Shown: piece after piece, positions 46,431 through 56,311 of the stretch
How the letters are laid out: the number at the start of each line of letters is the position of its first letter
How positions within the stretch are numbered: the stretch's first letter is position 1
Origin: Flavobacteriales bacterium UBA974
GTDB taxonomy: Bacteria; Bacteroidota; Bacteroidia; Flavobacteriales_D; Sanyastnellaceae
Assembly (NCBI GenBank): GCA_002292405.1
Contig: DBBW01000017.1
Span: 1-64,000 of the forward strand
Reading direction: 5' to 3'
Length of the DNA stretch: 64,000 bases
The notes under the pieces: generated by a model
What the model was told of the DNA's origin: nothing
The model's database searches: none
The model's input: only the letters and a program-made list of their open reading frames with translations
Program-made: the position numbers and the translations under genes

Positions 46431-47798
46431 ATGAATAAGTTTCATCTGATACTCATAATTCCAGTTCTGCTTTCTGGATGCTATATGGGACCACAAGGCG
46501 AACTTGTAGGGGTTAACCCTCGAGACTACTGGGATCAAGCTAACCCATACGGTATGAATTATATCCACTTCGGATCCTTCACAATGGGACCAAGTGATCA
46601 AGATGTACCATACGCCCTTAACACACGTGCAAAAACAGTTACTATACCATCCTTTTACATGGATGTTCATGAAATATCGAACAATGAGTATCGTCAATTT
46701 GTTAATTATGTAAGAGACTCACTATTCTTAAACACATTAGCTGAGAATGATGACGAACGTTATTTCTACTCGGAAAATGAAGCTGGTATTGAGCTTGATC
46801 GATTTATTGACAAAGGTTATGTCTTAAATTGGGAAGAGCCTATTGATTGGACAGATGAAGATATATTTGAGGTTCTTTACGATGAGTATTACCTTCAAGG
46901 TTCTGATAGATTTTACAACAGAAAAGAAATCGATACTCGAAAACTTAACTACAGATATTACTGGTTTAACATCGCTAAAGCCGCAAACAAAGATGCAAGA
47001 GATGAAGAGTATGGAGAGGTTAATGAATTAAATCAACTTCATTCTGTTCAACGGTATTCTGATAGATCACAATTTGTTGTTGAGGAAACTATTAATGTTT
47101 ACCCTGACACTTTAGTTTGGATTCATGATTACACATATTCGTATAATGAACCTTTAGCAGAAAACTACTTTTGGCATCCAGCATATGATGATTACCCAGT
47201 GGTAGGGGTAACTTGGGGTCAAGCAGTAGCTTTCAACGCTTGGAGAACTCAAATCATGAATGAGTGGAGGCAGCAAGAAGGTCAAACCTATATTCAAAAA
47301 TTTCGCCTTCCATCTGAAGCAGAGTGGGAATATGCAGCACGTGGAGGTCGTAACCTTGCACCATACCCATGGGGTGGACCATACATTCGTAACGAACAAG
47401 GATGTGTTTTAGCTAATTTTAAACCTATGCGAGGTGACTATGTAGAGGATGCTAATGCCTATACAGCTCCTGTTGAGTCATACAGCCCCAATGATTATGG
47501 ACTCTACAATATGTCTGGAAACGTTGCTGAGTGGACTAACACTGCTTTTGATGAAACTGTGTATGATTTCGCATTCGACCTAGCTCCTGATTATGTTTAC
47601 CATGCTAAGATCGACGACTCTGCTGCCCTTCATAGAAAAGTAACTCGTGGTGGCTCATGGAAAGATATTGGATATTATTGCCAAACTGGAACCCGATCGT
47701 TTGAATACAGTGATACCGCTAAAGCATTTATTGGATTCCGATCAGTAATGTCTTACCTCGGACGAGGTAAATCTGGTCCTAAAGAAGAGTGGAACTAA
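46431..47798 (+). CDS. gldK: T9SS ring lipoprotein GldK/PorK
   Basis: A 455-residue outer-membrane lipoprotein: signal peptide with lipobox LLSGC (C17), then a formylglycine-generating-enzyme/sulfatase-modifying-factor fold (about 45-440). Visible FGE-fold motifs are YPVVGVTWGQAVAFNAWR, LPSEAEWEYAARGG and GNVAEWT, and VTRGGSWKD near the end. GldK forms a periplasmic ring with GldN around the T9SS translocon. Its place before gldL-gldM-gldN supports GldK over the related GldJ. Confidence 0.95.
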   Translation: MNKFHLILIIPVLLSGCYMGPQGELVGVNPRDYWDQANPYGMNYIHFGSFTMGPSDQDVPYALNTRAKTVTIPSFYMDVHEISNNEYRQFVNYVRDSLFLNTLAENDDERYFYSENEAGIELDRFIDKGYVLNWEEPIDWTDEDIFEVLYDEYYLQGSDRFYNRKEIDTRKLNYRYYWFNIAKAANKDARDEEYGEVNELNQLHSVQRYSDRSQFVVEETINVYPDTLVWIHDYTYSYNEPLAENYFWHPAYDDYPVVGVTWGQAVAFNAWRTQIMNEWRQQEGQTYIQKFRLPSEAEWEYAARGGRNLAPYPWGGPYIRNEQGCVLANFKPMRGDYVEDANAYTAPVESYSPNDYGLYNMSGNVAEWTNTAFDETVYDFAFDLAPDYVYHAKIDDSAALHRKVTRGGSWKDIGYYCQTGTRSFEYSDTAKAFIGFRSVMSYLGRGKSGPKEEWN

Positions 47799-47828
47799 TC
47801 CGCATAAAAAAAAATACCTGAAACCATA

Positions 47829-47850
47829 GTTTAATGAGCAATTATTAAAC
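47829..47850 (+). repeat. Hairpin between gldK and gldL
   Basis: GTTTAAT and ATTAAAC form a 7-bp A/T-rich stem with an 8-nt loop, 17 nt before the gldL start. No U-tract follows, so it is unlikely to be a full terminator. It could moderate expression between gldK and gldLMN or be an RNA processing site. Confidence 0.3.
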
Positions 47851-47866
47851 TAACAAAACAAAGAAA

Positions 47867-48643
47867 ATGAAACCCGGAACAAAAAAATTTAGCCCAGGAT
47901 CAAAGAACTTTAAACAATTTATGGCTAGGCTCTATGGATGGGGAGCGGCAGTAGTAATTCTTGGAGCTTTATTTAAAATAAACCACTATCCGTTTGCAAA
48001 TGAAATGCTCGTTGTAGGTCTTGGAACTGAGGCATTGATATTCTTCTTTTCTGCGTTTGAGCCTATCCCGCATTCCGAACCAGATTGGACTTTGGTATAC
48101 CCACAACTTGCAACAGGTGATGAATCAAAAACAGCTGTTGCTGAATTAGACTCTCTACTTACTGATGCTAATATTGACTCTAAACTTCTAAAGAATTTAG
48201 GGGATGGTATGAAAAACCTTGGTGATCAAGCAAGTAAAATGAGTAATATGGCTGACGCCGCAGGAGCTACTCAAGAATTTAGCGATTCACTTGTAAAAGC
48301 CTCAAATAGGGTTGATGAAATGGCAAATACCTATGAAGGGGTTTCTAATTCATTAACCGGACTAGTAGGATCAAAAGAAGCTGGAAATTCTGCTGGAGAC
48401 AATTTAGAGCGCATGAATTCAAATCTTGATTCATTGAATGCTATGTATGAGATGCAATTACAGCAGTTAGAGGCGAATAAAGAACTTTATTCTGGAATGG
48501 GAGAGTTAGTTAAAACTCTTAATGATAGTGTAGAAGATACAAAAGCATATAAAGAGCATATTGCTGCTCTTGCTGAAAATCTTGCATCATTAAATACTGT
48601 TTATGGCAATATGCTCAATGCGATGGGCAATAAACGTAGCTAA
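47867..48643 (+). CDS. gldL: T9SS/gliding motor protein GldL
   Basis: A 258-residue inner-membrane protein that forms the proton-driven motor of the T9SS with GldM. Two helices (about 22-38 and 46-64) carry the conserved charged or polar residues of the family: Y23, K37, H40, E55 and E65 (KINHYP, TEALIFFFSAFEP). The rest is a long cytoplasmic coiled-coil region. The loop between helices is about four residues shorter than I recall for Flavobacterium GldL. gldM follows after 3 nt. Confidence 0.95.
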   Translation: MKPGTKKFSPGSKNFKQFMARLYGWGAAVVILGALFKINHYPFANEMLVVGLGTEALIFFFSAFEPIPHSEPDWTLVYPQLATGDESKTAVAELDSLLTDANIDSKLLKNLGDGMKNLGDQASKMSNMADAAGATQEFSDSLVKASNRVDEMANTYEGVSNSLTGLVGSKEAGNSAGDNLERMNSNLDSLNAMYEMQLQQLEANKELYSGMGELVKTLNDSVEDTKAYKEHIAALAENLASLNTVYGNMLNAMGNKRS

Positions 48644-48646
48644 GCC

Positions 48647-50380
48647 ATGGCAGGAGCTAAAGAGACCCCAAGACAGAAAATGATAGGGATGATGTACCTT
48701 GTCCTTACTGCACTACTTGCGTTAAATATTTCAAAGGAAGTACTTAATGGTTTTGTGAAAGTTGAAAATAGTCTTCGAACAACTCAAGAAACACTATCTT
48801 CTAAAATTCATGACACCTACACTACGTTAGAATTAAAATACAATAGTAATCAGGAAAAGGTTGGTCCGTTTTACGATGAAGCACAAGTAATCGTAGAAAA
48901 ATCAAATACACTTATTAAGTATATTACTAAATTAAAAGCACATTGCTTGGCAACATCAGAAGGTGATTTCGAGGAACAAGTTGCACTTAATTTTGAAAAA
49001 TATTTTGGAACCGATGAATTTGGAAATGACACCGTTCTTAATCTAAAGTTTATCAGTAAAAAAGATGAGTTTCAGGCATTGACAACTTATATGGTTGGAG
49101 GAAAATCTCACTCACCAAAAGTTGGTGAGTGGACAGCTAATGGATTGAAACTTTCTCTTGAGGCTTATGGTGAATACCTCAAAAATTTAAATGTCACCGA
49201 TATTGATGGAGTGGATCGAACTATATCTCAAAATTTTCTTAAATCATTAAATGAAAAGTTTTCCTTCAGTAAAGAAATGGAAGATGGAAAGGAGATCCTC
49301 TGGGAATCTGCTAATTTTTATGATGTACCGTTAGCCGCCGTGATTCCACTAATGTCAAAGATGATTATCGATGTTCAGGATGCTGAAGAAGATGCACTTG
49401 CATGGTTATTAGGTGCAATTGAATCTAAAAGTTTAAAATTCTCTGAGGTAATGCCTCTGACGATACCGCAATCAAACTATATTCTTAGAGGCGATACTGT
49501 TAGGGCAAATATTTTTCTTGCTGCATTTGATAGAACTAAAAAGCCAGAGGTGTACGTAGACCCAAATAATTGGGATGGTAAAGATTCTACTGAGTTAGAT
49601 TATGTTGGTTTAGGGATTGAACCATTAGATGTCAATGAGCAAGGTCAAGGCCTTTTAGCTATGGCATCAAAAGGAATGACACTCGGACAATATCAATATA
49701 AAGGAGTAATTAGGTATCAGGGTGCAGAAGGAGATATGCAATCTCAACCATTCTTTACGCCTACATTTACTATTGCAGAGGCGGCTCTTGTAGTTTCTCC
49801 AACGAAAATGAATGTATTCTATCGAGGAGTACCAAATCCTGTAGAAGTCAGTGTTCCAGGAGTACCTAGCAATAAGCTAAAAGTTGCTATATCAAGCGGA
49901 CATAAGATTAATCGACAATCGGATGGCACATACATAGTAGAACCAGCTAATTCGTCTTCCAATAAAGTAGCTACTATTTCTGTTAGAGGTGAAATGCCTG
50001 ATGGGTCTATTAGTAATCTTGGTAATGCTGAATTTCGAGTTAAGCGTATACCTGACCCTGTACCATTTTGGGCTGGTAAAAAACCTTCCGACAGAACGAT
50101 TACAAAGAATGAAGTCCTCTCATTTGCTCCACTTGCAGCAAAGATGGATAATTTTGATTTTGATGTTAAAGTACGAGTTAAGAGCTTCACAATACGCTTA
50201 AGTAAGGATGGTACATTCAAAGAACTCAACTCTCCGAATAATAGAATCACTTCGGACATGAAGGCTCTATTAAACCGTGTGAAAAGAGGTAATACAATTT
50301 ACTTTGAAGATATCATCGTAGGTATGCCTGACGGAACTGAACGTATGGTTTCATCTTTAAAACTTAAAATAACCAGCTAA
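48647..50380 (+). CDS. gldM: T9SS/gliding motor protein GldM
   Basis: A 577-residue protein with one N-terminal membrane helix (about 12-30, MIGMMYLVLTALLALNIS) and a long periplasmic part of four stacked domains that reaches the GldK/GldN ring. The first periplasmic domain is helical; the later ones are beta-rich. GldM transmits motor rotation driven by GldL. The length is somewhat above the ~510-520 residues I recall for Flavobacterium GldM. gldN follows after 11 nt. Confidence 0.95.
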   Translation: MAGAKETPRQKMIGMMYLVLTALLALNISKEVLNGFVKVENSLRTTQETLSSKIHDTYTTLELKYNSNQEKVGPFYDEAQVIVEKSNTLIKYITKLKAHCLATSEGDFEEQVALNFEKYFGTDEFGNDTVLNLKFISKKDEFQALTTYMVGGKSHSPKVGEWTANGLKLSLEAYGEYLKNLNVTDIDGVDRTISQNFLKSLNEKFSFSKEMEDGKEILWESANFYDVPLAAVIPLMSKMIIDVQDAEEDALAWLLGAIESKSLKFSEVMPLTIPQSNYILRGDTVRANIFLAAFDRTKKPEVYVDPNNWDGKDSTELDYVGLGIEPLDVNEQGQGLLAMASKGMTLGQYQYKGVIRYQGAEGDMQSQPFFTPTFTIAEAALVVSPTKMNVFYRGVPNPVEVSVPGVPSNKLKVAISSGHKINRQSDGTYIVEPANSSSNKVATISVRGEMPDGSISNLGNAEFRVKRIPDPVPFWAGKKPSDRTITKNEVLSFAPLAAKMDNFDFDVKVRVKSFTIRLSKDGTFKELNSPNNRITSDMKALLNRVKRGNTIYFEDIIVGMPDGTERMVSSLKLKITS

Positions 50381-50391
50381 ATCTTTTAATA

Positions 50392-51249
50392 ATGAGTAAT
50401 TTATTCAAGTACACATTACTAGCTATCATTTTTATTACCCTATCAATTGAGGGTAATGCTCAAGTACAAAACGTCCTTGACGGTGCGTATGTTAAGGAAA
50501 CTAATCTGACGAAGAGGGTGATTCCCTACCCATATTTGCGTGAAGCAGACGTGATGTACTTCCGCCGCATTTGGCAAGAAATGGACTTGAAACAAAAGAT
50601 TAATCATCCATACTACTACCCAGTTGACCCTATTGAAGACAGAAGTAATTTATTTGATGTAATTCGAGATGGCTTACTTATTGAAGGCTCATTAGTAGCT
50701 TATAGTACCGGACCTGTTGGTGATGAGGATGAGTTTACTATTCCATTATCTCCTGACAGTATTCGTAAAATTCTAAACCCTATTGAACGAATAGATGAAT
50801 GGGATGAGTTTGGTGAAAAGATCGGATTTAAGGAAATTATAACTCCGATTGAATCAGATAAAATTACTCGATACCGATTGAAAGAAGATTGGATTTGGGA
50901 CAGGCAACGCAGCGAACGATATATTAGAATTATCGGTATAGCCCCTATGATTGAGGATTATGATAGGGATGGTGACAGCATGGGGTACGCTCCATTGTTT
51001 TGGTTATACTACCCAGAATGTAGGTATGTATTTGCTAATGCAGATGTCTTTAACCTATTCAATGATGCTCAGCGGAGAACCTATGAGGATTTATTCCAAA
51101 AGCGTTATTTCTCAAGCTATATCGTAAAACACTCAAATGTTTATGATAGAAGTATTGGCGAATTTGCTCGTGGAATGGATGCTTTAGCTGAGTCTGAAAG
51201 AATAAAGGAAGAATTGTTCAATTTAGAACATGATCTTTGGCATTACTAA
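50392..51249 (+). CDS. gldN: T9SS ring protein GldN/PorN
   Basis: A 285-residue periplasmic protein with a signal peptide (1-24, ending GNAQ). Family motifs include YLREADVMYFRRIWQEMDLKQKIN, the KEDWIWDRQRSERYIRIIGIAP segment, and PLFWLYYPECR. GldN partners GldK in the periplasmic ring and contacts GldM. It ends the porP-gldKLMN run; a strong terminator follows. Confidence 0.95.
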   Translation: MSNLFKYTLLAIIFITLSIEGNAQVQNVLDGAYVKETNLTKRVIPYPYLREADVMYFRRIWQEMDLKQKINHPYYYPVDPIEDRSNLFDVIRDGLLIEGSLVAYSTGPVGDEDEFTIPLSPDSIRKILNPIERIDEWDEFGEKIGFKEIITPIESDKITRYRLKEDWIWDRQRSERYIRIIGIAPMIEDYDRDGDSMGYAPLFWLYYPECRYVFANADVFNLFNDAQRRTYEDLFQKRYFSSYIVKHSNVYDRSIGEFARGMDALAESERIKEELFNLEHDLWHY

Positions 51250-51271
51250 AAAGTGATTTTTAAGTTTTATT

Positions 51272-51303
51272 AAAGCGGGAGGCCTTGAAAGCTTCCCGCT
51301 TTT
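51272..51303 (+). terminator. Intrinsic terminator after gldN
   Basis: AAAGCGGGAGGC and GCTTCCCGCTTT form a 12-bp stem (one G-T wobble) with a ~8-nt loop, and the right arm runs into CTTTTGATTT. It lies 23 nt after the gldN stop and 23 nt before the ABC-F gene, so it closes the T9SS operon. Confidence 0.85.
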
Positions 51304-51325
51304 GATTTAAGACCTTTGTAAGCGC

Positions 51326-53302
51326 ATGCTAACAGTAACACAACTTGGAGTACACTTCGGTGAAAGAACTTTATTTGAAGATCTTAATCTATTTATTGGT
51401 AAAAGAGAGCGTATTGGATTAGTTGGACGTAATGGTGCTGGAAAGTCCACACTTATGCACATACTTGCAGGAATTAACGCTCCTACGGAAGGTACGGTTA
51501 GTTATCCAAACGATTATAAGATCGGATACTTGCCACAAGAGATGGATCATAACGAATCATCAACAGTTTTTGATGAATCTGCCAGTGCTTTTGCCGAAAT
51601 AAAAAAACTTGAAGAACGTATTGTAGAAATTACTGATGAAATTTCAACAAGGTTAGATTATGAAACCATTGAGTATTCTCGTTTGATTGACGAATTAACC
51701 GAAGCTAATCAAAGGCTTGATATTATAGGGGCAGGTAATCTTGAGGAAAAAATTCAAAGAATACTTCAGGGTCTAGGATTTAAAGCCGAAGACATGGAGA
51801 GAAAAATGAGTGAGTTTAGTGGTGGATGGAAAATGAGAGTTGAACTAGCTAAGCTTCTTCTTACAAACCCTAATCTCTTACTTTTAGATGAGCCGACTAA
51901 CCACCTCGATATAGAGAGTATTGAATGGCTTGAAGGTTTTTTAAAGAACTATGCCGGTGCCATTCTACTTATTTCTCACGACAGGATGTTTCTCGACACT
52001 TTAACAGAACGAACAATCGAAATCAGTCCTTTTAGGTTATACGACTTTAAGGCTCCATATACTAAATATCAAGTTTGGCGAGAGGAGGAGCGAGATCGAC
52101 AACTACAAGCCCAGAAGAATCAGAAGAAATATATTGAAGAGACTCAGGTGTTGATTAATAAGTTTAGAGCGAAGAAAAACAAAGCTGCATTTGCACAATC
52201 TTTAATAAAAAAACTAGATAAGCTTGAGATCGTTGACGTTGATGCTGGGGATAATGCCAAAATAAAATTTCGATTCCCTCCTGCGCCTCGAACTGGCAAG
52301 GTAATCTTTGATGCAAAAGGATTAAGTAAGTCGTTTAACAAATTGAATGTATTCAAGGGTTTAGAATTTATGATGGCACGCAAGGATAAGGTTGCTTTTG
52401 TAGGTAAGAATGGAGCTGGAAAAACGACGTTAACCAGGATTCTTTTGAACTTAGAATCACATGAGGGAGAATTAATCAAAGGCCACAATGTAGATGTCGG
52501 ATATTATGCTCAAAATCAGGCTGAGGAACTAGAAGGTAAAATAACTGTTTTAGAAACACTTGAAGCAGAGGTAACAGTTGAGAGTAAGGTTAACCTAAGG
52601 TCTATGTTAGGATCCTTCCTTTTTTCTGGAGAAGATGTAGATAAAAAAGTAAGCGTGTTAAGTGGTGGGGAAAAAGCTCGGCTTGCACTGTGCAAGCTAT
52701 TGTTGCATCCCTACAACGTTCTTATACTTGATGAGCCTACTAACCACTTAGATTTAAAATCTAAATCAGTATTAAAAGATGCCCTCGTAAATTTTGACGG
52801 ATCATTGATTGTGGTATCCCATGACAGAGATTTCCTTTCAGGACTAACTGAGTTTGTTTATGAAGTAACTCCAAATGGTTTAAGGCAATATATTGGAGAT
52901 ATTAAAATATTTTTACATGCTAAGCATGCGGAGAGTATTGGAGCCTACGAAGCTTCCAAAACCGGCGAAAGGGTTATTGGGAAAGGGGGGAATAGTAGAT
53001 TAGAAAAAAACGCTACAAAGTCTGATTCCAATATTAAGATTGATTATAAAAAGAAAAAAGAACTTGAAAAGTCAATTAAGAAAGTAGATAAAAAGATAAA
53101 TAGACTAGAAAAGTTAGTTTCCGAAGCTGAGAAAGAATTGGAAACAAAAAATAAGATGATTTCCGAAGTAGATTCTACGGACATGAAGCTTATGACTAAC
53201 TTGTCATATGAGTATGAGGAAATTCAAAACAGGCATGACAGACTTCTAACTGACTGGGAGAATGCGCTAATTGAAAAAGAGGAATTAGAGGGTCAATTAT
53301 AG
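51326..53302 (+). CDS. ABC-F family ATPase
   Basis: A 658-residue protein with two ABC domains and no membrane segments. The first has GRNGAGKST and LLLDEPTNHLD; the second has GKNGAGKTT, LSGGEKARL and LILDEPTNHLD. Between them is the ABC-F linker (about 240-300), and a C-terminal coiled coil (about 565-655) is present. This layout fits Uup/YdiF-type translation factors that act at the ribosomal E site. The specific role (stall relief, assembly, resistance) is not visible. Confidence 0.93.
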   Translation: MLTVTQLGVHFGERTLFEDLNLFIGKRERIGLVGRNGAGKSTLMHILAGINAPTEGTVSYPNDYKIGYLPQEMDHNESSTVFDESASAFAEIKKLEERIVEITDEISTRLDYETIEYSRLIDELTEANQRLDIIGAGNLEEKIQRILQGLGFKAEDMERKMSEFSGGWKMRVELAKLLLTNPNLLLLDEPTNHLDIESIEWLEGFLKNYAGAILLISHDRMFLDTLTERTIEISPFRLYDFKAPYTKYQVWREEERDRQLQAQKNQKKYIEETQVLINKFRAKKNKAAFAQSLIKKLDKLEIVDVDAGDNAKIKFRFPPAPRTGKVIFDAKGLSKSFNKLNVFKGLEFMMARKDKVAFVGKNGAGKTTLTRILLNLESHEGELIKGHNVDVGYYAQNQAEELEGKITVLETLEAEVTVESKVNLRSMLGSFLFSGEDVDKKVSVLSGGEKARLALCKLLLHPYNVLILDEPTNHLDLKSKSVLKDALVNFDGSLIVVSHDRDFLSGLTEFVYEVTPNGLRQYIGDIKIFLHAKHAESIGAYEASKTGERVIGKGGNSRLEKNATKSDSNIKIDYKKKKELEKSIKKVDKKINRLEKLVSEAEKELETKNKMISEVDSTDMKLMTNLSYEYEEIQNRHDRLLTDWENALIEKEELEGQL

Positions 53303-53310
53303 AAATTATA

Positions 53311-54354
53311 TTATTTGGCTATACCTTCTAAATATATTTTCCACTTTTCTACAATCTCCTTCATATCGTTTGGTATTTCAGACTCAAATGAAACGAATTT
53401 TTTCGTTTTAGGGTGTGTAAAACCAAGTGTTTTCGCGTGCAAAGCTTGACGACTAAGTATGCTGAAACAATTTCTTAAAAATGAATTGTACTTCCCTCCT
53501 GGAGATCCCTTTACAGCAACATTGCCTCCATATCTAGGATCACCAAATAATGGATGACCTATGTATTGCATATGAACACGAATTTGATGCGTACGACCAG
53601 TCTCAAGTTTACATTCAATTAAAGTAACTGGTCCTAATCGCTCTATAACTCTGTAATGAGTTACTGCATGCTTTCCTTCTTCACCATCGGGAAAAACTGC
53701 TTGAACAGTTCTATTGCTTCTTGAACGTCCTACATGACCTTCAACTGTGCCATCTTCAGAAACATCACCCCAAACTAACGCGTGATATCGTCTCTCAACC
53801 GTTCGTTCAAAAAACTGTTCGCTTAACTCCGTAAGAGATCTCTCAGTTTTACCCAAAACCATTAACCCTGTAGTATCCTTATCTAACCTGTGGACTAATC
53901 CTGGACGAGGAGTAGGAGAACCCTCAACAGAGGGGATGTTCTGAAGATGATGTAAAATTCCATTTACAAGAGTCCCTGTGTGATTACCGTGACCTGGATG
54001 GACAACTAAATCTGATTTCTTATTTAGAACTATGACAGTGTCATCTTCATAAATAATATTTAAATCCATTTCCTCTGCAACAAGTTCAAATTCATAAACA
54101 GGCTGTGGAAGCTCTACCGTAATCACTTGATTTGGTCGAACTTTAAAGTTCGATTTAACCGAATTTCCATCCACCCTGATATAACCTGAATTTGCAGCCA
54201 TTTGAAGCTTGTTACGAGAAATATTCGCAATTCTGGTCATTAGGAATTTATCAACTCGGAGTGGTTGTTGTCCTGGATCAGCTTCAATTCTATGGTGCTC
54301 AAAGAGCTCCTCAGGTTCATCTAAAACATCCTCTATGCTTACTTTATCACTCAT
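53311..54354 (-). CDS. RluD-family 23S rRNA pseudouridine synthase
   Basis: A 347-residue RluA/RluD-family enzyme. An S4 RNA-binding domain (about 32-80, VDKFLMTRIANISRNKLQ) is followed by the synthase domain with the catalytic aspartate D158 in PGLVHRLDKDTTG, and by GRTHQIRVHMQYIGHP. RluD modifies helix 69 of 23S rRNA; the exact sites here are inferred. Its first base is shared with the stop codon of the upstream cargo gene, so the two are coupled. Confidence 0.92.
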   Translation of the reverse strand: MSDKVSIEDVLDEPEELFEHHRIEADPGQQPLRVDKFLMTRIANISRNKLQMAANSGYIRVDGNSVKSNFKVRPNQVITVELPQPVYEFELVAEEMDLNIIYEDDTVIVLNKKSDLVVHPGHGNHTGTLVNGILHHLQNIPSVEGSPTPRPGLVHRLDKDTTGLMVLGKTERSLTELSEQFFERTVERRYHALVWGDVSEDGTVEGHVGRSRSNRTVQAVFPDGEEGKHAVTHYRVIERLGPVTLIECKLETGRTHQIRVHMQYIGHPLFGDPRYGGNVAVKGSPGGKYNSFLRNCFSILSRQALHAKTLGFTHPKTKKFVSFESEIPNDMKEIVEKWKIYLEGIAK

Positions 54355-56306
54355 TAATTAGGTAAAATTACTAAGCGTTTACATGATTTTGAAACACTTC
54401 TCGAACTACTCATATTAACAAAATACACACCTGGTGATAAATCCGAAGTATCAAAAGTTACAACGCAAGCTCTATCAACATCACCATCTAAAACAATATT
54501 TCCATTTAATGAAAATACAGACCATATAAGAGCTTCATTCGCCTTAAAGGAGACATTTGAAGATGTAGGATTGGGATAAAGGTTAGAAGAAATCTCATTA
54601 AGAGAGTATTCAATCACTCCTTCAGGTATTTCGGGTGCATCTTTTCCAGCTCGTAGAACTGGATGTATCATAACAGATCCTTGAATTTCTGAGGCAAGCC
54701 AATTCGCTGCTGCACCTAATTTGTAATGAAGATTACCTGCATTTGAATTGGTGTTTTTATCAAGTCCTATGTTAAGATGCTCTACATTTTGTTGAATAAA
54801 ACCAACATGAATAATCCCACTAACCGGTATAGGATTATCACAAGAGTAATAAGCAAACTTATCATGGCCATCAGTGAAATAAAGAGGTGAATTAAATTGA
54901 TACATTGTATCTATTTGTTCACCCGGAATACCCGCATCATCTGCCCAAACTTTAATTACAAATGTTTCCAATCCTGCATTGTCATAAAATGGAGTAAAGT
55001 GAATCTTTATACCATCTAATGTGTCAGCTATAGCAAGTGGATAGCGTACAGCTAATTGTCCACCCATAGATTCAAGTGAGTAAGCCTTTTCAGCAGAACC
55101 ATCATCGTAAGCGTAGTAGTTATCGAAAACTTGTTCAAATCCAATGCTGTCATTATCAAATACTGCAGTTTGGTTGGAATAGTAACCGACCTCCTCTTCC
55201 CACAAAGACACATTAAAAGTAGCTGTAGTATCGGATATAAGCGGGTCGTAAAGTACCGAAGCTGCTACTCCATTATTGTCTAGTAAATTAGCTAAGTACT
55301 CTGTTGAAAATGGCCCTATCGGAACACTAACATTTTGAATAAACTCATTATTATACAATGTGGGCGCATCCTCACCTATCTGAATTTTAATCCCTGTATT
55401 TTCCTGATTATTTGCAGTAGCCCCAAAGTTGGTATGGGCAACGTGCAAACTGTCTCTCATTTGGAATTCTGGATTGTCCATGTAATGAGTCCAAGGCATA
55501 GCGGAGAAATTCCTCAGCAAAGTATATGGAGGATATAAGAATGCTAATTCTTCTTGTGGATTTCCTATTGATCCATTTTCAGCCACAAAAACGTAATCTA
55601 TATGCCATAAATCAGCATTTCCCTCTAAAGTTCCATAATTACGAAACCTAAATTGGAATGAATTATGAAGGTAAATTCCATCATAAATAGGGATAACAAC
55701 TTGTATGAATTTGTCAGTAGTTATCGTGTCATTAGACCAAACACGTGTCCAAATATCGCCTTCAAATCCGATTGACTTAAACTCAACAACAAGACTATCC
55801 TCACCTAAATCAGGTGCATTTCCTATACCACCTCCCTCAAACCAAAACGATAAGTTAACATTATTATCAGCTGTCATACCCCCTAATAAAATCTTTCTTG
55901 AAGTAAGAGTATCAGCCCAACCATGTGGATCACTGCTATTAAACATATATGGATATCCACCATCATCTAAACCATCAAGGGTAGCAACACCAATGGTAGG
56001 AGGGTTAATTGCAAATGTAGAAGTGCGTCTCACAGGGCTTGAATCCCATCTAACTAACTCGGGCCTATGGATACCTGATTCCTCAAAAGAGCTTGGCCAA
56101 GCAAAATCATCTAAGAAAGGAAGCCCCATAGGCGCGCTACCCCCTCCCCTTGAGTTTATGTCCGTAGTAATTCTATAGTCATGATCTATTTTAATAAACT
56201 GCAAATCTTTTTCTAATTCTTGAGATAAAATACATGTATTAGAAAGAGCGAAAATCAGGGAAATTATAAAATAATTTACGGGAAATTTGATGGTCATCAT
56301 TTGCAT
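54354..56306 (-). CDS. Large secreted T9SS cargo protein
   Basis: A 650-residue secreted protein with signal peptide (about 1-28, ending CILSQE) and a type A T9SS sorting domain in the last ~75 residues (LYPNPTSSN, VFSLNGNIV, LSPGVYFVNM). The middle contains beta-rich segments typical of jelly-roll/adhesin-like folds (DNNVNLSFWFEGGG, WHIDYVFV, AYDDGSAEKAY), but I recognise no catalytic motif. It sits between the PASTA protein and the pseudouridine synthase. It may be a surface or matrix protein. Confidence 0.82.
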   Translation of the reverse strand: MQMMTIKFPVNYFIISLIFALSNTCILSQELEKDLQFIKIDHDYRITTDINSRGGGSAPMGLPFLDDFAWPSSFEESGIHRPELVRWDSSPVRRTSTFAINPPTIGVATLDGLDDGGYPYMFNSSDPHGWADTLTSRKILLGGMTADNNVNLSFWFEGGGIGNAPDLGEDSLVVEFKSIGFEGDIWTRVWSNDTITTDKFIQVVIPIYDGIYLHNSFQFRFRNYGTLEGNADLWHIDYVFVAENGSIGNPQEELAFLYPPYTLLRNFSAMPWTHYMDNPEFQMRDSLHVAHTNFGATANNQENTGIKIQIGEDAPTLYNNEFIQNVSVPIGPFSTEYLANLLDNNGVAASVLYDPLISDTTATFNVSLWEEEVGYYSNQTAVFDNDSIGFEQVFDNYYAYDDGSAEKAYSLESMGGQLAVRYPLAIADTLDGIKIHFTPFYDNAGLETFVIKVWADDAGIPGEQIDTMYQFNSPLYFTDGHDKFAYYSCDNPIPVSGIIHVGFIQQNVEHLNIGLDKNTNSNAGNLHYKLGAAANWLASEIQGSVMIHPVLRAGKDAPEIPEGVIEYSLNEISSNLYPNPTSSNVSFKANEALIWSVFSLNGNIVLDGDVDRACVVTFDTSDLSPGVYFVNMSSSRSVSKSCKRLVILPN

Positions 56307-56311
56307 TATTT

